This document shows, piece by piece, positions 30,671 to 40,597 of a stretch of 64,000 nucleotides of DNA. The position numbers and the translations under genes were made by a program. The stretch is from Enterobacter kobei. GTDB lineage: Bacteria; Pseudomonadota; Gammaproteobacteria; Enterobacterales; Enterobacteriaceae. The DNA lies in NCBI RefSeq assembly GCF_001729765.1, contig NZ_CP017181.1:372001-436000 (forward strand), written 5' to 3'. The notes beneath the pieces are model-generated. The model made no database searches. It was not told the origin of the DNA and worked only from the letters and a program-made list of their open reading frames with translations. Each line of letters begins with the position of its first letter. Position 1 is the stretch's first letter.

Positions 30671-32218
30671 TTATTTCACGGGAGATAAATGGGCGCTTCC
30701 CACCGTCTGTCGTGTGGCGTCGCCTCCCCACACCTGGTCATACTCGTATCCGGTTAACTGCTTGATGATCACCCGAGTCCTGGCGTCGCAATCGCGGTAA
30801 TCTCCGCCAAGTTTCCGCCGGGCAATCTCCTTGAGAAGCAACTTATGCGTCTCGCGGGTGAGCTTAAACTTATAGGTAGTGAAGAAACTCACCGCCAGAA
30901 GCACCGCGGTGGCGAAAATCATCAGGCCGATAATGGCCCCCAGCGCGCTTTCCGGTTGTGCGCCACTGCCTTTCACGAAACCGGACTCCTGCAGCACCAG
31001 ACCAATAATCATGATGGCAATAGCCACGGTACTTTTGCGGGTCAGGACCATCACACCGGCAAAAATCCCTTCGCGGCGCTGCTGCGTCACCATCTCGTCG
31101 ATATCCGGAATGAAGCTGTAGATATTCCACGGAATGTAGTAAAGGCCGGAGCGGGCGGCACCCAGCAAGATAAAGACCGCCGAGAACAGCAGCGTCGGCA
31201 CCTGCGTTTCGGTAAGGTAGACCGTAAACAGGAATACCAGCACGCAGAAAATACAGCCGTAGGAGAGGCGGAGCGCGGCGGAAGGAGTCACATTCAGCCG
31301 GTTCAGCAACAGCATAAACCCGTACGTGCCCGGCACCGAGGCGAAGGCCGCAATGCTCAGCCAGCCAGATACCGCCGCCGCATCCTGGCTCAGGCAATAC
31401 ACGACATAATAGGTAAAGACCGAACCGAATACGTCCATCGCCGTAAACGAAAAGATATAAATAATGATATGCAGCCGGAACGCGCGAATGCGGAATGAAG
31501 AAAAGAGATCCAGAACCAGATATTTCAGGTGATTGAGTATCCCGCTGCTGCGCTGGTTATCCACTTTAAAATCGGACTCCTGCTGCACATCTTTGGCTTC
31601 CCAGGTGGTGTACCAGGTAATAAATACCGCAATGCAAAATACGCAGGAAAATATCAGCCCGGTAAGGGTATAGGTTAACGGATTATCTTTACCCGTGAAC
31701 TGCATAATGACGCCAGGGACGGAAACCGCAAGAACCCCCCCGAGCTGAGAGCAGATCATGCGCACGCCGGAAAGGCGGCTACGCTCTTCATAGCGGTTTG
31801 TCATTTCCGCTGCCAGCGTTTCCCACGGGACCAGCACCATCGCCGACAGCAGTTCAATCGAGAGATAGGTGCCCAGATAGTACCAGTAGCCCATGTCCGT
31901 CATCCACAGCACGGCATACAAAAACATGAGCGGTGAGCTGAGTAATAAAAAGAAGCGGCGGCGGCCAAATTTACGTCCGAGCCAGGTATCACCGAAATTA
32001 TCGGTGACGTATCCCATAATGGGGCTGAGGAGTGCGTCAATAACGCGGGCAATGGCGAATATTGAACCCGCTTCAATCACTGAAAGTCCGCAATAGGTGG
32101 TGTAAAAAAAGAGCAGCCAGGTGCCGATAATGGCAAAAGCGCCCCCGCCAAACAGATCGGTTACGCCGTAGCCAAGCGCTACGCCGTAACCAACTCTACG
32201 TTCAGTTGGTTTGACCAT
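30671..32218 (-). CDS. GPH-family sugar:cation symporter
   Basis: 515 residues with about twelve membrane helices. The N-terminal pattern (GYGVTDLFGGGAFAIIGTWLL; IARVIDALLSPIMGYVTDNF; LGRKFGRRRFFLL) is that of the glycoside-pentoside-hexuronide family (MelB, UidB, YicJ). It lies last in a minus-strand set of four Gfo/Idh/MocA oxidoreductase genes and probably imports their substrate, a glycoside or uronide. A C-terminal tail of about 70 residues extends past the last helix. The start ATG has only a weak ribosome site. E. coli K-12 has none of these five genes here. Confidence 0.9.
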   Translation of the reverse strand: MVKPTERRVGYGVALGYGVTDLFGGGAFAIIGTWLLFFYTTYCGLSVIEAGSIFAIARVIDALLSPIMGYVTDNFGDTWLGRKFGRRRFFLLLSSPLMFLYAVLWMTDMGYWYYLGTYLSIELLSAMVLVPWETLAAEMTNRYEERSRLSGVRMICSQLGGVLAVSVPGVIMQFTGKDNPLTYTLTGLIFSCVFCIAVFITWYTTWEAKDVQQESDFKVDNQRSSGILNHLKYLVLDLFSSFRIRAFRLHIIIYIFSFTAMDVFGSVFTYYVVYCLSQDAAAVSGWLSIAAFASVPGTYGFMLLLNRLNVTPSAALRLSYGCIFCVLVFLFTVYLTETQVPTLLFSAVFILLGAARSGLYYIPWNIYSFIPDIDEMVTQQRREGIFAGVMVLTRKSTVAIAIMIIGLVLQESGFVKGSGAQPESALGAIIGLMIFATAVLLAVSFFTTYKFKLTRETHKLLLKEIARRKLGGDYRDCDARTRVIIKQLTGYEYDQVWGGDATRQTVGSAHLSPVK

Positions 32219-32297
32219 AATAATATCCAGTGTAGGGTAATGATTAACCTGTGTTTCAGGTCGTTTTTTTATTTACTGCTGGACGACACATTACGTT

Positions 32298-33317
32298 CTA
32301 ATTATTGATATCTATCCATTTTCTTAATTGAGATGAGCGATAAAGGGCCTCCACAAGGGTGAGTGATTTCCCGGCAGCATGGATATCGGTGTAGTCCGTT
32401 TCCGGGTGATGAATGGCATGATAAAAACGGCGGATCGCCTGCTGGTGTCCCAGCCCCCAGTAGCTTTTGACCGAGCCGTCAGGAGAATCATCGGTTGCCA
32501 GCTTGCGACGTTCGCCCGGGGTAATGCGCCAGAGCACGTTGTCATTGAGCAGCAGCGAACCCCGTTCGCAATGGATCTCAAGCCAGAGGGGGGAATCCGT
32601 GGTATTGCAGTTGCTGGCATAAAACAGGCCACGCGCGCCGTTAGCAAAGTGCAGCGTCGCCATTGCGCTGTCCTCCCCTTCGGTTACGTCCGCCAGCTCA
32701 CCGCTCTCCACCACGCCTTTCAGGCGCGTGACCCCGCCGGCGAACCACTGCATCAGGTCGAGGGTATGGATCGCCTGGTTGATCAGCAGACTGCCGCCTT
32801 CCGTTGCCAGCCGTCCACGCCACGGACTTTCGGTGTAATAGGCGCCCGACCGCGACCACGTCAGCACTGCTTTCATGCCGAGCATCTTCCCCAGCCCGCC
32901 CTCGCTTAACTCCTGTCGGATGCGCAGGCTGGTGGGATTGAGCCGGTTCTGATAGCAAACGCCGAGCAGGCCCGGCGCCTGCTCGACGGCCTGGACGATA
33001 TCGCCGAATTCACTGCTGTTCATCCCCACCGGTTTTTCGCAGAACACATGCTTCCCGGCGGCGAGCGCCGCCAGAATCATACGTTTATGCTCGAAATGCG
33101 GCGTACAGATATGGACCACGTCGATGGCATCATCCAGCAGCATTTCCCGGTAATCCTGATAAAAACGGCACTGATAGGCCATCGCCAGCGTCAGTCCTTT
33201 AACGCTGTCGATGTCCACCAGCGCGCGCAGCGCGACGTTGGGGATCTGGCGTAATGCATTCACATGGCAGCGGTGAATCGCGCCGGCACCGATAACCGCT
33301 GTGTTCAGGATCGTCAT
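32298..33317 (-). CDS. Gfo/Idh/MocA-family oxidoreductase (operon gene 4)
   Basis: 339 residues. The Rossmann motif is AVIGAGAIHRCHV (residues 7-19), with CEKPVGMN contributing the catalytic lysine and QAIHTLDLMQWF the conserved histidine of the second domain, where the substrate sits. It should oxidise or reduce a hydroxyl of a sugar or sugar acid with NAD(P). GGGAGG precedes the ATG. It is one of four distinct members of this family in a row; the intended position on the sugar cannot be told from sequence. Confidence 0.9.
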   Translation of the reverse strand: MTILNTAVIGAGAIHRCHVNALRQIPNVALRALVDIDSVKGLTLAMAYQCRFYQDYREMLLDDAIDVVHICTPHFEHKRMILAALAAGKHVFCEKPVGMNSSEFGDIVQAVEQAPGLLGVCYQNRLNPTSLRIRQELSEGGLGKMLGMKAVLTWSRSGAYYTESPWRGRLATEGGSLLINQAIHTLDLMQWFAGGVTRLKGVVESGELADVTEGEDSAMATLHFANGARGLFYASNCNTTDSPLWLEIHCERGSLLLNDNVLWRITPGERRKLATDDSPDGSVKSYWGLGHQQAIRRFYHAIHHPETDYTDIHAAGKSLTLVEALYRSSQLRKWIDINN

Positions 33318-33329
33318 CGTTGCCTCCCG

Positions 33330-34397
33330 TTATGCCGTCGCGTTGGCCAGCATCTGAGCCTTCACGCAAAGCTCCGCCGCCTTGAAGGCGTGCGCCTGCG
33401 TCATGGCGTTTTCGGTCCGGTGCAGGCAGTCGAGGATCAGTTCACCAAAGAACGGGAACCCGACCTGCCCGGCGACGGGATAACGGAATTCTCCCTCCTT
33501 GTTCACCAGGTAAACCACATCCTGCTCGCCGCGGGTTAAATCGACATATTTGCGGATTTCGATATAGCCTTCGGTGCCGAGCAGGGTCAGACGACCGTCG
33601 CCCCACGTTGAAAGCCCGTCCGGCGTAAACCAGTCGCAGCGGAAATAGCCGCTGGCACCGTTTTCCCCTTTCAGCATCGCGTCGCCGAAATCTTCGAAGG
33701 CGGGATACTGCGGGTGTTTAACGTTGCGAACCTGGCTTGCCACCACCGAGGCGTCGCTGTTGCCGGTATAAAAAAGGAACTGCTCAATCTGATGGCTCCC
33801 GATATCGCAGAGAATGCCGCCGAAGTCGCGACGATCGTAGAACCACTCCGGACGACCAGTCCCTTCCCGATGTGGACCGGTTCCCAGGGTTTGCACGACG
33901 CGGCCAATCGCGCCCTGCTGCACCAGTTGTCCGGCAAAGACCGCGCTCTCTACGTGCAGACGCTCGCTGTAATACACCGCGTATTTCTTCCCGGTTTGCG
34001 CCACCATTGCTTTGGCATCGGCCAGCTGTTCAAGGGTGGTGAGCGGCGCTTTATCCGTGAAATAGTCCTTACCCGCGGCCATCGCTTTCAGCCCCAGTGC
34101 ACAGCGCCCGGACGGGATGGCGGCACCCGCCACCAGGCGCACCTCGTCGTCGTTGAGTATCACGTCCAGCGACGCCGCCACGTTGGCCTGCGGATATTGC
34201 TGGATGAATTTATCCACTTTCGCCGGGTCGGGGTCGTACACCCATTTCAGCGTGGCGCCGGCTTCAATCAGGCCGTTGCACATGCCGTAAATATGACCGT
34301 GGTCGAGTACGGCAGCGGCAAAAACAAATTCACCTTCCCGGACAACCGGCTGCGGTTTACCTACCGGGGCGTAGTTCATTCCGTCTTTCTTGTTCAT
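33330..34397 (-). CDS. Gfo/Idh/MocA-family oxidoreductase, divergent (operon gene 3)
   Basis: 355 residues from MNKKDGMNYAPVG. It is the odd member: the N-terminal region reads FVFAAAVLDHGHIYGMCNGL rather than a canonical GxGxxG, and the usual EKP is replaced by TDKAPLTTLEQL. DIGSHQIEQFLFYTG provides the second-domain histidine. The catalytic lysine (K of DKAP) is kept, so activity is plausible. The start was set by GAGGAAT upstream; Met12 is an alternative. It lies 12 bases from its neighbours on both sides. Confidence 0.86.
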   Translation of the reverse strand: MNKKDGMNYAPVGKPQPVVREGEFVFAAAVLDHGHIYGMCNGLIEAGATLKWVYDPDPAKVDKFIQQYPQANVAASLDVILNDDEVRLVAGAAIPSGRCALGLKAMAAGKDYFTDKAPLTTLEQLADAKAMVAQTGKKYAVYYSERLHVESAVFAGQLVQQGAIGRVVQTLGTGPHREGTGRPEWFYDRRDFGGILCDIGSHQIEQFLFYTGNSDASVVASQVRNVKHPQYPAFEDFGDAMLKGENGASGYFRCDWFTPDGLSTWGDGRLTLLGTEGYIEIRKYVDLTRGEQDVVYLVNKEGEFRYPVAGQVGFPFFGELILDCLHRTENAMTQAHAFKAAELCVKAQMLANATA

Positions 34398-34408
34398 GAT
34401 GACATTCC

Positions 34409-35578
34409 TCAATCCAGATCTTTTCCCAGGGGGATGGCACCGACTTCGCTGAAGTTGGCCACGCTTGCGGACTTCTCATAAAAACGGGGGGCGAGGGCGT
34501 TCGTCCCGCCGGTACGGTAAAACGGGTCATCGCGCTGAATCGGCAGCGGGACGACGGTGCGGGTAATGGCTGATTTATAAATTGCGGTAATCAGTTCGAG
34601 GGAACGCTTGCCCTGCAGGCCATCCACTAACGGTGCCGTGCCGTGCTCAATGGCATAAAGCAGGTCGTTAATCTGCCCGTTGTGTAGCGTCCATTCGAGT
34701 TTGCGGGTGTCGTGAAAAACCGCGTTGAGTTGCGCTTCTCGCGGCAGATCGTGGCTTTCCTGTGGGAAGCCGTTATCGGCGCTGACGCTGGCAAAGGCCT
34801 GCCACGGCGCGGAGATACGCGCTTTATCGCCCTGAATGATGATTTTCTGATCTTCCCCATGGTGCACCACCGAGGCGGTCAGCTGCGTGAGCGCGCCGTT
34901 CGGGTATTTGAAGATCGCGGCGCTGAGGTCTTCCACCTCGGCATTGTCGTGCGCCACGTTGGTCATCATGGCCACGACCTCCGACGGGAAGCCGAGCATC
35001 CACTGGATGGCGTCGAGATGATGTACCGCGTGGTTAAGCGTGCAGCCACCTCCCTCTTTTTCCCAGGTGCCACGCCACCACAGGTCGTAATAGCAGTGTC
35101 CGCGCCACCAGAACGAATCCACCTGCGCATGGCAGATTTTCCCCGCGAGGCCGGAATCCAGCGCTGCTTTTAAGCGCCAGAAAGCATCGGTAAAGCGGTT
35201 CTGAGCGATGATTGAGAGCGTCTTACCGCTGGCCTGCTGTGCGGCGATCATCGCGTCGCACTCTTCCAGCGAGGCGGCCATCGGTTTTTCGCACAGCACA
35301 TGGCACCCCGCGCGCAGGGCATCAATGCTGATCTCCGCGTGAACATAGGGCGGCGTACAGACATCGACGATGTCCACATCGGGCTCTGACGCCAGCATCT
35401 GCTGGTGGCTTGCGTACACGCGGGCATCCTTCAGGCCGTAGCGTGCTTTTTTCTCGTGGGCTTTTTCCGGGTAGATATCGACCAGCGCGACGATCCGGCA
35501 ACGCTGACCAAACTGCAAATAACCCTGAATATGGTTATGCGAGATATTCCCTGTTCCCACGATAGCGACATTTAACAT
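34409..35578 (-). CDS. Gfo/Idh/MocA-family oxidoreductase (operon gene 2)
   Basis: 389 residues. The nucleotide motif is IVGTGNISHNHI, the catalytic lysine is in CEKPMAASLEEC, and NHAVHHLDAIQWMLG supplies the second-domain histidines. FWWRGHCYYDLWWRGTW is a tryptophan-rich insert before the active site and looks suited to stacking on a sugar ring. A C-terminal extension of about 40 residues (PFYRTGGTNALAPRFYEKSA) exceeds the usual length. GGAGAAACACG precedes the ATG. Confidence 0.9.
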   Translation of the reverse strand: MLNVAIVGTGNISHNHIQGYLQFGQRCRIVALVDIYPEKAHEKKARYGLKDARVYASHQQMLASEPDVDIVDVCTPPYVHAEISIDALRAGCHVLCEKPMAASLEECDAMIAAQQASGKTLSIIAQNRFTDAFWRLKAALDSGLAGKICHAQVDSFWWRGHCYYDLWWRGTWEKEGGGCTLNHAVHHLDAIQWMLGFPSEVVAMMTNVAHDNAEVEDLSAAIFKYPNGALTQLTASVVHHGEDQKIIIQGDKARISAPWQAFASVSADNGFPQESHDLPREAQLNAVFHDTRKLEWTLHNGQINDLLYAIEHGTAPLVDGLQGKRSLELITAIYKSAITRTVVPLPIQRDDPFYRTGGTNALAPRFYEKSASVANFSEVGAIPLGKDLD

Positions 35579-35593
35579 CGTGTTTCTCCGCTG

Positions 35594-36745
35594 TTACCAG
35601 GTGCCAGAGGCGTCCAGCGTGATGCTGGCGGTCTCTTTAGCCACTGAGGTGCTAATACGCTGCTGAAGCAGGCGCAGATACTGTTTCTCGTTGAGCGGCA
35701 GGTCGACCCAGTCGTCTGTCCAGGTGGAGAGGTGCATGGCGTTGGAAAGCGTAAGCCCGCGGATCCCTTCCAGACCCGGCGCAATCAGCGGCTCGCCGCG
35801 CAAAATGGCGGCAGAGAAATTGGCGGTAATAACGTGATGTTCGCTGCATTCCGGGGCGACGGGGATGGAGACCTCCCAGCATTCGGGTTCACCAAAACCG
35901 TTTTGCCAGCGGGCATTGAAGGCGGTTTCGGATTCACGTAACCGCCAGTAGCGCAGTTTCCCCTCTTCGACGACCACCTTGCCGCGGTCGCCAACGATTT
36001 CCAGGCGGTTGGTCCCCGGTGTTTCCGCGACGGTAGTGATAAACACGCCCGTCGCGCCATTGGCGTACTCCGCATAGGCGGTGACCTCGTCTTCCACTTC
36101 GATATCGCGATGTTTGCCGAACTGGCAAAACGCGCGCAGACGGACCGGCATTCCGACCAGCCACTGCCAGAGATCGAGCTGATGCGGATCCTGGTTGAGC
36201 AAGACGCCGCCGCCTTCCCCTTTCCAGGTGGCGCGCCAGCCGCCGGAGTTGTAGTAGCTCTGCGAGCGATACCAGTTGGTGATGATCCAGTTGGAGCGGC
36301 GGATCTCGCCCAGCTCGCCGCTGTCGATAAGGTCTTTTACCTTCTGATAAAGCGGGTTCGGGCGCTGGTTGTACATGATGCCAAACACCACGTCGCACTC
36401 CCGGGCGCAGGCGTTCATCTCCTGCACCTGCGCCGTGTATACCCCCGCCGGTTTTTCACACAGGGTGTGAATGCCGTTGCGCATCGCCAGCATCGACAGG
36501 CGCGGATGCTCGTAGTGCGGCGTCGCGACAATCACCGCGTCGATAAGCCCGCTCTGGATCATCTCCTGGGCGTCACTGAACACGGGGAGATTGCCGACCA
36601 GCTGGCGAATGGCCGGGTGCTTTTCCGGTGCATTATCGCAAACCGCCGTCAGGCACGCGTCGCTGACCGTACCCGCCAGTAAATAGCGCGCGTGGACCGT
36701 GCCGATATTACCTATTCCAATAATGCCAAAACGTACCTTATCCAT
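35594..36745 (-). CDS. Gfo/Idh/MocA-family oxidoreductase (operon gene 1)
   Basis: 383 residues from MDKVRFGIIGIGNIGTVHAR, with GIGNIG for the nucleotide, CEKPAGVYTAQV for the catalytic lysine and NQDPHQLDLWQWLVG for the substrate-side histidine. It resembles gene 2 in layout (WRATWKGEGGG matches WRGTWEKEGGG), so these two are closer to each other than to gene 3. The start at 36745 has AAGGTG upstream; a longer open frame of 47 codons lacks family support. It is the promoter-proximal gene, divergent from the LacI-type regulator. Confidence 0.9.
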   Translation of the reverse strand: MDKVRFGIIGIGNIGTVHARYLLAGTVSDACLTAVCDNAPEKHPAIRQLVGNLPVFSDAQEMIQSGLIDAVIVATPHYEHPRLSMLAMRNGIHTLCEKPAGVYTAQVQEMNACARECDVVFGIMYNQRPNPLYQKVKDLIDSGELGEIRRSNWIITNWYRSQSYYNSGGWRATWKGEGGGVLLNQDPHQLDLWQWLVGMPVRLRAFCQFGKHRDIEVEDEVTAYAEYANGATGVFITTVAETPGTNRLEIVGDRGKVVVEEGKLRYWRLRESETAFNARWQNGFGEPECWEVSIPVAPECSEHHVITANFSAAILRGEPLIAPGLEGIRGLTLSNAMHLSTWTDDWVDLPLNEKQYLRLLQQRISTSVAKETASITLDASGTW

Positions 36746-36820
36746 GTCACACCTTAATTTCTGTTGAAAAGAAGTGATGACCGGAAAATAGGAAAGGCGA
36801 GCCGCAGCGACAATGTGTTT

Positions 36821-36838
36821 TTGTGAGAATACTCGCAA
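36821..36838. promoter_or_regulatory. Candidate operator 1 for the LacI-type regulator
   Basis: TTGTGAG-AATA-CTCGCAA is an 18-bp near-palindrome (one mismatched pair in the 7-bp arms). It lies 76 bases upstream of the first oxidoreductase gene. LacI-family sites are usually palindromes of 14-20 bp, so it is a reasonable operator. Confidence 0.5.
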
Positions 36839-36898
36839 GGTGATTAAGTAATCTCCAGGCTTTCTGAAATTTGGTTTTAAAATCAAAAGGCTGTTTCT

Positions 36899-36910
36899 GC
36901 AAATATTTGC
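36899..36910. promoter_or_regulatory. Candidate operator 2 for the LacI-type regulator
   Basis: GCAAATATTTGC is a perfect 12-bp palindrome 28 bases before the regulator's ATG. Its flanks extend the symmetry partly (TTCT and AAAA). Its place suggests autoregulation. It does not share its half-site with operator 1 apart from GCAA/TTGC. Confidence 0.5.
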
Positions 36911-36938
36911 AAAAACTGAATGAGAGCGAGGTCACACT

Positions 36939-37997
36939 ATGCCGGGCAGGTTAAAAATGGAGGAGATTGCGGCCCTGACGGGCTATTCCGTCAGTACGGT
37001 ATCTCGGGTATTAAGCGGCAAATCGTATACCAGCGATAAAGCCCGGGAGGCGATCGTTCGTACTGCCAGAGAATTAGGCGTACTGGAGTCCATGGCGAGC
37101 GGCAGACTGTTAATTAACGGTATCGCTGTTTTTGCGCCAGAAAGAACCTTTCAGGGACGCGGCGATATTTTTTATCTGGAAGTCACAAAAGGGATTACTG
37201 AAGCCTGCGCGCGGCACAATGTGTGGGTGAGCTGCTGTGGATTAGAAGAACAGCACGCCGACGTGAAATTATTTATGGAAAAGGCCAGCCAGAAGAATAT
37301 TAACGCGATAATTATTATTGGGACTGATGATTCCACCATATTTAAACTGGCGAGCACGTTAAATAAGCCCTGCGTGTTAATTAATTCCGTTGATCGGGAT
37401 CGGGAGCTGGATGCCGTGTCACCCGATCACCGGGCGATTGGGTTTACCGCCATGCAGTATCTTTTTGAGCAGGGACATCGGCGTGTGCTCACGCTCACCT
37501 GCCTGCGGCGAGAAACGCTTTACGCGCGTCTGGACGGCATTAAAGAGGCGTACCGCCATTTTCACGTGGGCTTCGATCCCCAGCGTGATTTGCTCGTGAC
37601 GGAGTGGTTTACCGCTGAAGAGGCTGAGCGGGCTCTGGATGCGTGGCTGATGAGCCATGATAGATCGCAGTGGCCGGAGGTGATTTTCCCGAACAGCACC
37701 AGCATGGTGGAAGGGGTGGTCAGGGCGTTAACCCGACACGGGCTGCGCGTTCCGGAAGATATTTCACTGATAACGACCGATTTTGCATGGAACCTGGCGC
37801 ACCGTCTGGAAAAACCGGTCACGGGCGTGACGGTGCCCTGTCGGGAGCTGGGGATTGAAGCCGTTCACCTGCTGCAAACGCGGCTTAACCGACCGCAGGC
37901 GCCGGTCTTTAACCTGCTGTTGCAGGGAAAAGTGATGGATTACGGCTCGGTCTGTAATGCAACGCGCCACGCGGCTCGCGTGGCGCTGCAACGGTGA
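36939..37997 (+). CDS. LacI-family transcriptional regulator of the accessory sugar operon
   Basis: 352 residues. The helix-turn-helix and hinge are at 6-50 (MEEIAALTGYSVSTVSRVLSG). A periplasmic-binding-protein-like effector domain follows, with LINSVDRDRELDAVSPDHRAIG and PEDISLITTDF typical of the family. It is divergent from the four oxidoreductase genes and their symporter, which it probably represses until a pathway sugar binds. Its TGA directly abuts the TGA of convergent msrA, with no gap. Position and specificity indicate it was gained together with the operon. Confidence 0.92.
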   Translation: MPGRLKMEEIAALTGYSVSTVSRVLSGKSYTSDKAREAIVRTARELGVLESMASGRLLINGIAVFAPERTFQGRGDIFYLEVTKGITEACARHNVWVSCCGLEEQHADVKLFMEKASQKNINAIIIIGTDDSTIFKLASTLNKPCVLINSVDRDRELDAVSPDHRAIGFTAMQYLFEQGHRRVLTLTCLRRETLYARLDGIKEAYRHFHVGFDPQRDLLVTEWFTAEEAERALDAWLMSHDRSQWPEVIFPNSTSMVEGVVRALTRHGLRVPEDISLITTDFAWNLAHRLEKPVTGVTVPCRELGIEAVHLLQTRLNRPQAPVFNLLLQGKVMDYGSVCNATRHAARVALQR

Positions 37998-38639
37998 TCA
38001 GGCCAGCTGAGGCGGCAGGCAGACGCCGATGCCTCCGATACCGCAGTAGCCGTACGGGTTTTTGTGCAGGTACTGCTGATGATCGTCCTCGGCATAGTAG
38101 AACGGTTTCGCGGTGGTGATTTCGGTTGTCACGTCACGCGTATCGCCCGCTTCCCGCATGGCCTGCTGGAAACGCTCAAGGCTGGCGCGGGCGGCAGCAT
38201 CCTGCTCAGGCGTGAGCGGATAAATGGCCGAGCGGTACTGTGTGCCGTGGTCGTTGCCCTGACGCATACCCTGCGCCGGATCGTGGTTTTCCCAGAAAAC
38301 CTGCAGAAGCTGCTCGTAGCGAATCACCGCAGGGTCGTACACCACGCGAACCGCTTCCGCATGGCCGGTCTCGCCGGAGCAGACTTCGCGGTAGGTTGGG
38401 TTAGGCGTGTAGCCGCCGGTGTAGCCAGCAGCGGTGCTGTATACGCCGGGCAGCTGCCAGAAGAGGCGCTCAACGCCCCAGAAGCAGCCCATGGCGAACA
38501 GGGCGATCTCCATTCCATCCGGCACGTTAGTCATCGAATGGCCATTCACGGCGTGTAAGGTCGCCACAGGCATAGGGGTATTGCGTCCCGGTAATGCATC
38601 AGCTTGTGAAACCAGATGCTTTTTGTCGAATAAACTCAC
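37998..38639 (-). CDS. msrA: MsrA, peptide methionine-(S)-sulfoxide reductase
   Basis: 213 residues, as in E. coli (212). The catalytic cysteine is C52 in AMGCFWGVE; the recycling cysteines are C199 and C207 in [12 protein letters not shown]. It repairs oxidised methionine in proteins using thioredoxin. It is divergent from tamA, as in E. coli, but here its 3' side faces the accessory regulator instead of ytfL. Confidence 0.98.
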   Translation of the reverse strand: MSLFDKKHLVSQADALPGRNTPMPVATLHAVNGHSMTNVPDGMEIALFAMGCFWGVERLFWQLPGVYSTAAGYTGGYTPNPTYREVCSGETGHAEAVRVVYDPAVIRYEQLLQVFWENHDPAQGMRQGNDHGTQYRSAIYPLTPEQDAAARASLERFQQAMREAGDTRDVTTEITTAKPFYYAEDDHQQYLHKNPYGYCGIGGIGVCLPPQLA

Positions 38640-38863
38640 GATGGGGCCTCCCGGGGTGCGATGTTTCGGTTAAGGTTGTCACGACGCGTTTAATTGAACA
38701 CAATAAATACGCTGAATGAGTCTAGATTTAATCATAAGAAATATTTGGGTGTTACACCCATTTTCAACCCGTGATGTGGGTTTTTGGCTAACAGGCCGTA
38801 TTTTGCCGCGGAGCGGCACTGCATTTGCTTCCAGGGTGGAAACAGGGATATTCAGGAGAAAAC

Positions 38864-40597
38864 GTGACAAAAATCCGCCAGTTATGTTTGGTCAGTGTGT
38901 TGCTGACAAGCGGGGTTGCCAGCGCGGCGAATGTCCGTTTGCAGGTTGAGGGGCTTTCCGGGGCGCTGGAAAAAAACGTGCGTGCGCAGCTGTCGACCAT
39001 CCAGAGTGATGAGGTGACGCCGGACCGGCGTTTTCGCGCGCGCGTGGATGACGCGATCCGTGAAGGGCTGAAAGCGCTGGGTTATTACGAACCCACCATT
39101 GATTTCGATCTCCGTCCGCCGCCAAAGAAGGGGCGTCAGGTGCTTATTGCCCGCGTCTCGGCGGGGGAGCCGGTACGGATTGGCGGCACGAACGTCGTCC
39201 TGCGCGGCGGGGCGCGTACCGACCGAGATTACCTGGATCTGCTCAGCACGCGGCCGAAAATCGGCACCGTGCTTAACCATGGCGATTACGACCATTTCAA
39301 AAAAGAGCTGACGAGCGTTTCCCTGCGTAAGGGCTACTTTGACAGCCAGTTCAACAAAAGCCAGCTGGGCATCGCGCTGGCGCGACGCCAGGCCTTCTGG
39401 GACATCGACTACGACAGCGGGGAGCGCTACCGCTTTGGCGACGTGACGTTTGAAGGTTCGCAAATTCGTGAAGAGTACCTGCAAAACCTCGTGCCGTTTA
39501 AAAAAGGCGATTACTACCAGTCGAGCGACCTGGCGGAGCTAAACCGTCGTCTCTCCGCCACCGGCTGGTTTAACTCGGTGGTTGTCGCGCCGGAATTTGA
39601 TAAGTCTCGCAAAACCAAGGTGTTGCCGCTGCATGGCGTTGTCTCGCCGCGCACCGAGAACACCATTGAGACCGGTGTTGGCTATTCGACCGACGTCGGC
39701 CCGCGCGTGAAGGCCACCTGGAAAAAGCCGTGGATGAACTCATACGGCCACAGCCTGACGACCAGCGCCAGTATCTCTGCACCGGAGCAGCAGCTTGATT
39801 TCAGCTATAAAATGCCGCTGCTGAAAAATCCGCTTGAGCAGTACTATCTTGTCCAGGGGGGCTTTAAGCGCACCGACCTGAACGATACAGAGTCCGATTC
39901 CACCACGCTTGCGGTATCCCGCTACTGGGATCTCTCCAGCGGCTGGCAGCGCGCCATTAACCTGCGCTGGAGCCTGGACCACTTTACCCAGGCCAACGTC
40001 ACCAACACCACTATGCTCCTCTATCCTGGGGTGATGATCAGCCGCACCCGCTCGCGCGGCGGCCTGATGCCAACCTGGGGGGATTCCCAGCGTTACTCCA
40101 TCGATTACTCCAACACGATGTGGGGTTCTGACGTGGATTTCTCGGTGATTCAGGCGCAAAACGTCTGGATCCGCACGCTGTATGACAAACACCGCTTTGT
40201 CATGCGCGGGAACCTCGGCTGGATTGAAACCGGCGATTTCGACAAAGTCCCGCCGGACCTGCGTTTCTTCGCCGGGGGCGACCGCAGCATCCGCGGCTAC
40301 AAATACAAATCTATCGCGCCTAAAGACGATGACGGCAAGCTGATCGGGGCCTCCAAGCTGGCCACTGGCTCGCTGGAGTACCAGTACAACGTCAGCGGAA
40401 AATGGTGGGGCGCCATGTTCGTTGATGGCGGCGAGGCGGTGAGCGATATCCGCCGCAGCGACTTTAAAACTGGCGCAGGTGTAGGCGTGCGCTGGCAGTC
40501 ACCGGTCGGGCCCATCAAGCTTGATTTCGCCGTTCCGGTCGGCGACAAAGAAGAACATGGATTACAGTTTTACATCGGTCTGGGGCCTGAATTATGA
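38864..40597 (+). CDS. tamA: TamA, outer-membrane component of the translocation and assembly module
   Basis: 577 residues, the exact E. coli length, starting at a GTG preceded by CAGGAGAAAAC. A signal peptide (to about residue 21, GVASA-ANV) precedes three POTRA domains and a 16-strand BamA-type barrel from about residue 265. The barrel ends with the membrane-insertion signature [13 protein letters not shown], and the family lid motif [14 protein letters not shown] is present. With TamB it helps place proteins and phospholipids in the outer membrane. An upstream in-frame Met would add 13 residues without a signal sequence and is rejected. Confidence 0.97.
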   Translation: MTKIRQLCLVSVLLTSGVASAANVRLQVEGLSGALEKNVRAQLSTIQSDEVTPDRRFRARVDDAIREGLKALGYYEPTIDFDLRPPPKKGRQVLIARVSAGEPVRIGGTNVVLRGGARTDRDYLDLLSTRPKIGTVLNHGDYDHFKKELTSVSLRKGYFDSQFNKSQLGIALARRQAFWDIDYDSGERYRFGDVTFEGSQIREEYLQNLVPFKKGDYYQSSDLAELNRRLSATGWFNSVVVAPEFDKSRKTKVLPLHGVVSPRTENTIETGVGYSTDVGPRVKATWKKPWMNSYGHSLTTSASISAPEQQLDFSYKMPLLKNPLEQYYLVQGGFKRTDLNDTESDSTTLAVSRYWDLSSGWQRAINLRWSLDHFTQANVTNTTMLLYPGVMISRTRSRGGLMPTWGDSQRYSIDYSNTMWGSDVDFSVIQAQNVWIRTLYDKHRFVMRGNLGWIETGDFDKVPPDLRFFAGGDRSIRGYKYKSIAPKDDDGKLIGASKLATGSLEYQYNVSGKWWGAMFVDGGEAVSDIRRSDFKTGAGVGVRWQSPVGPIKLDFAVPVGDKEEHGLQFYIGLGPEL

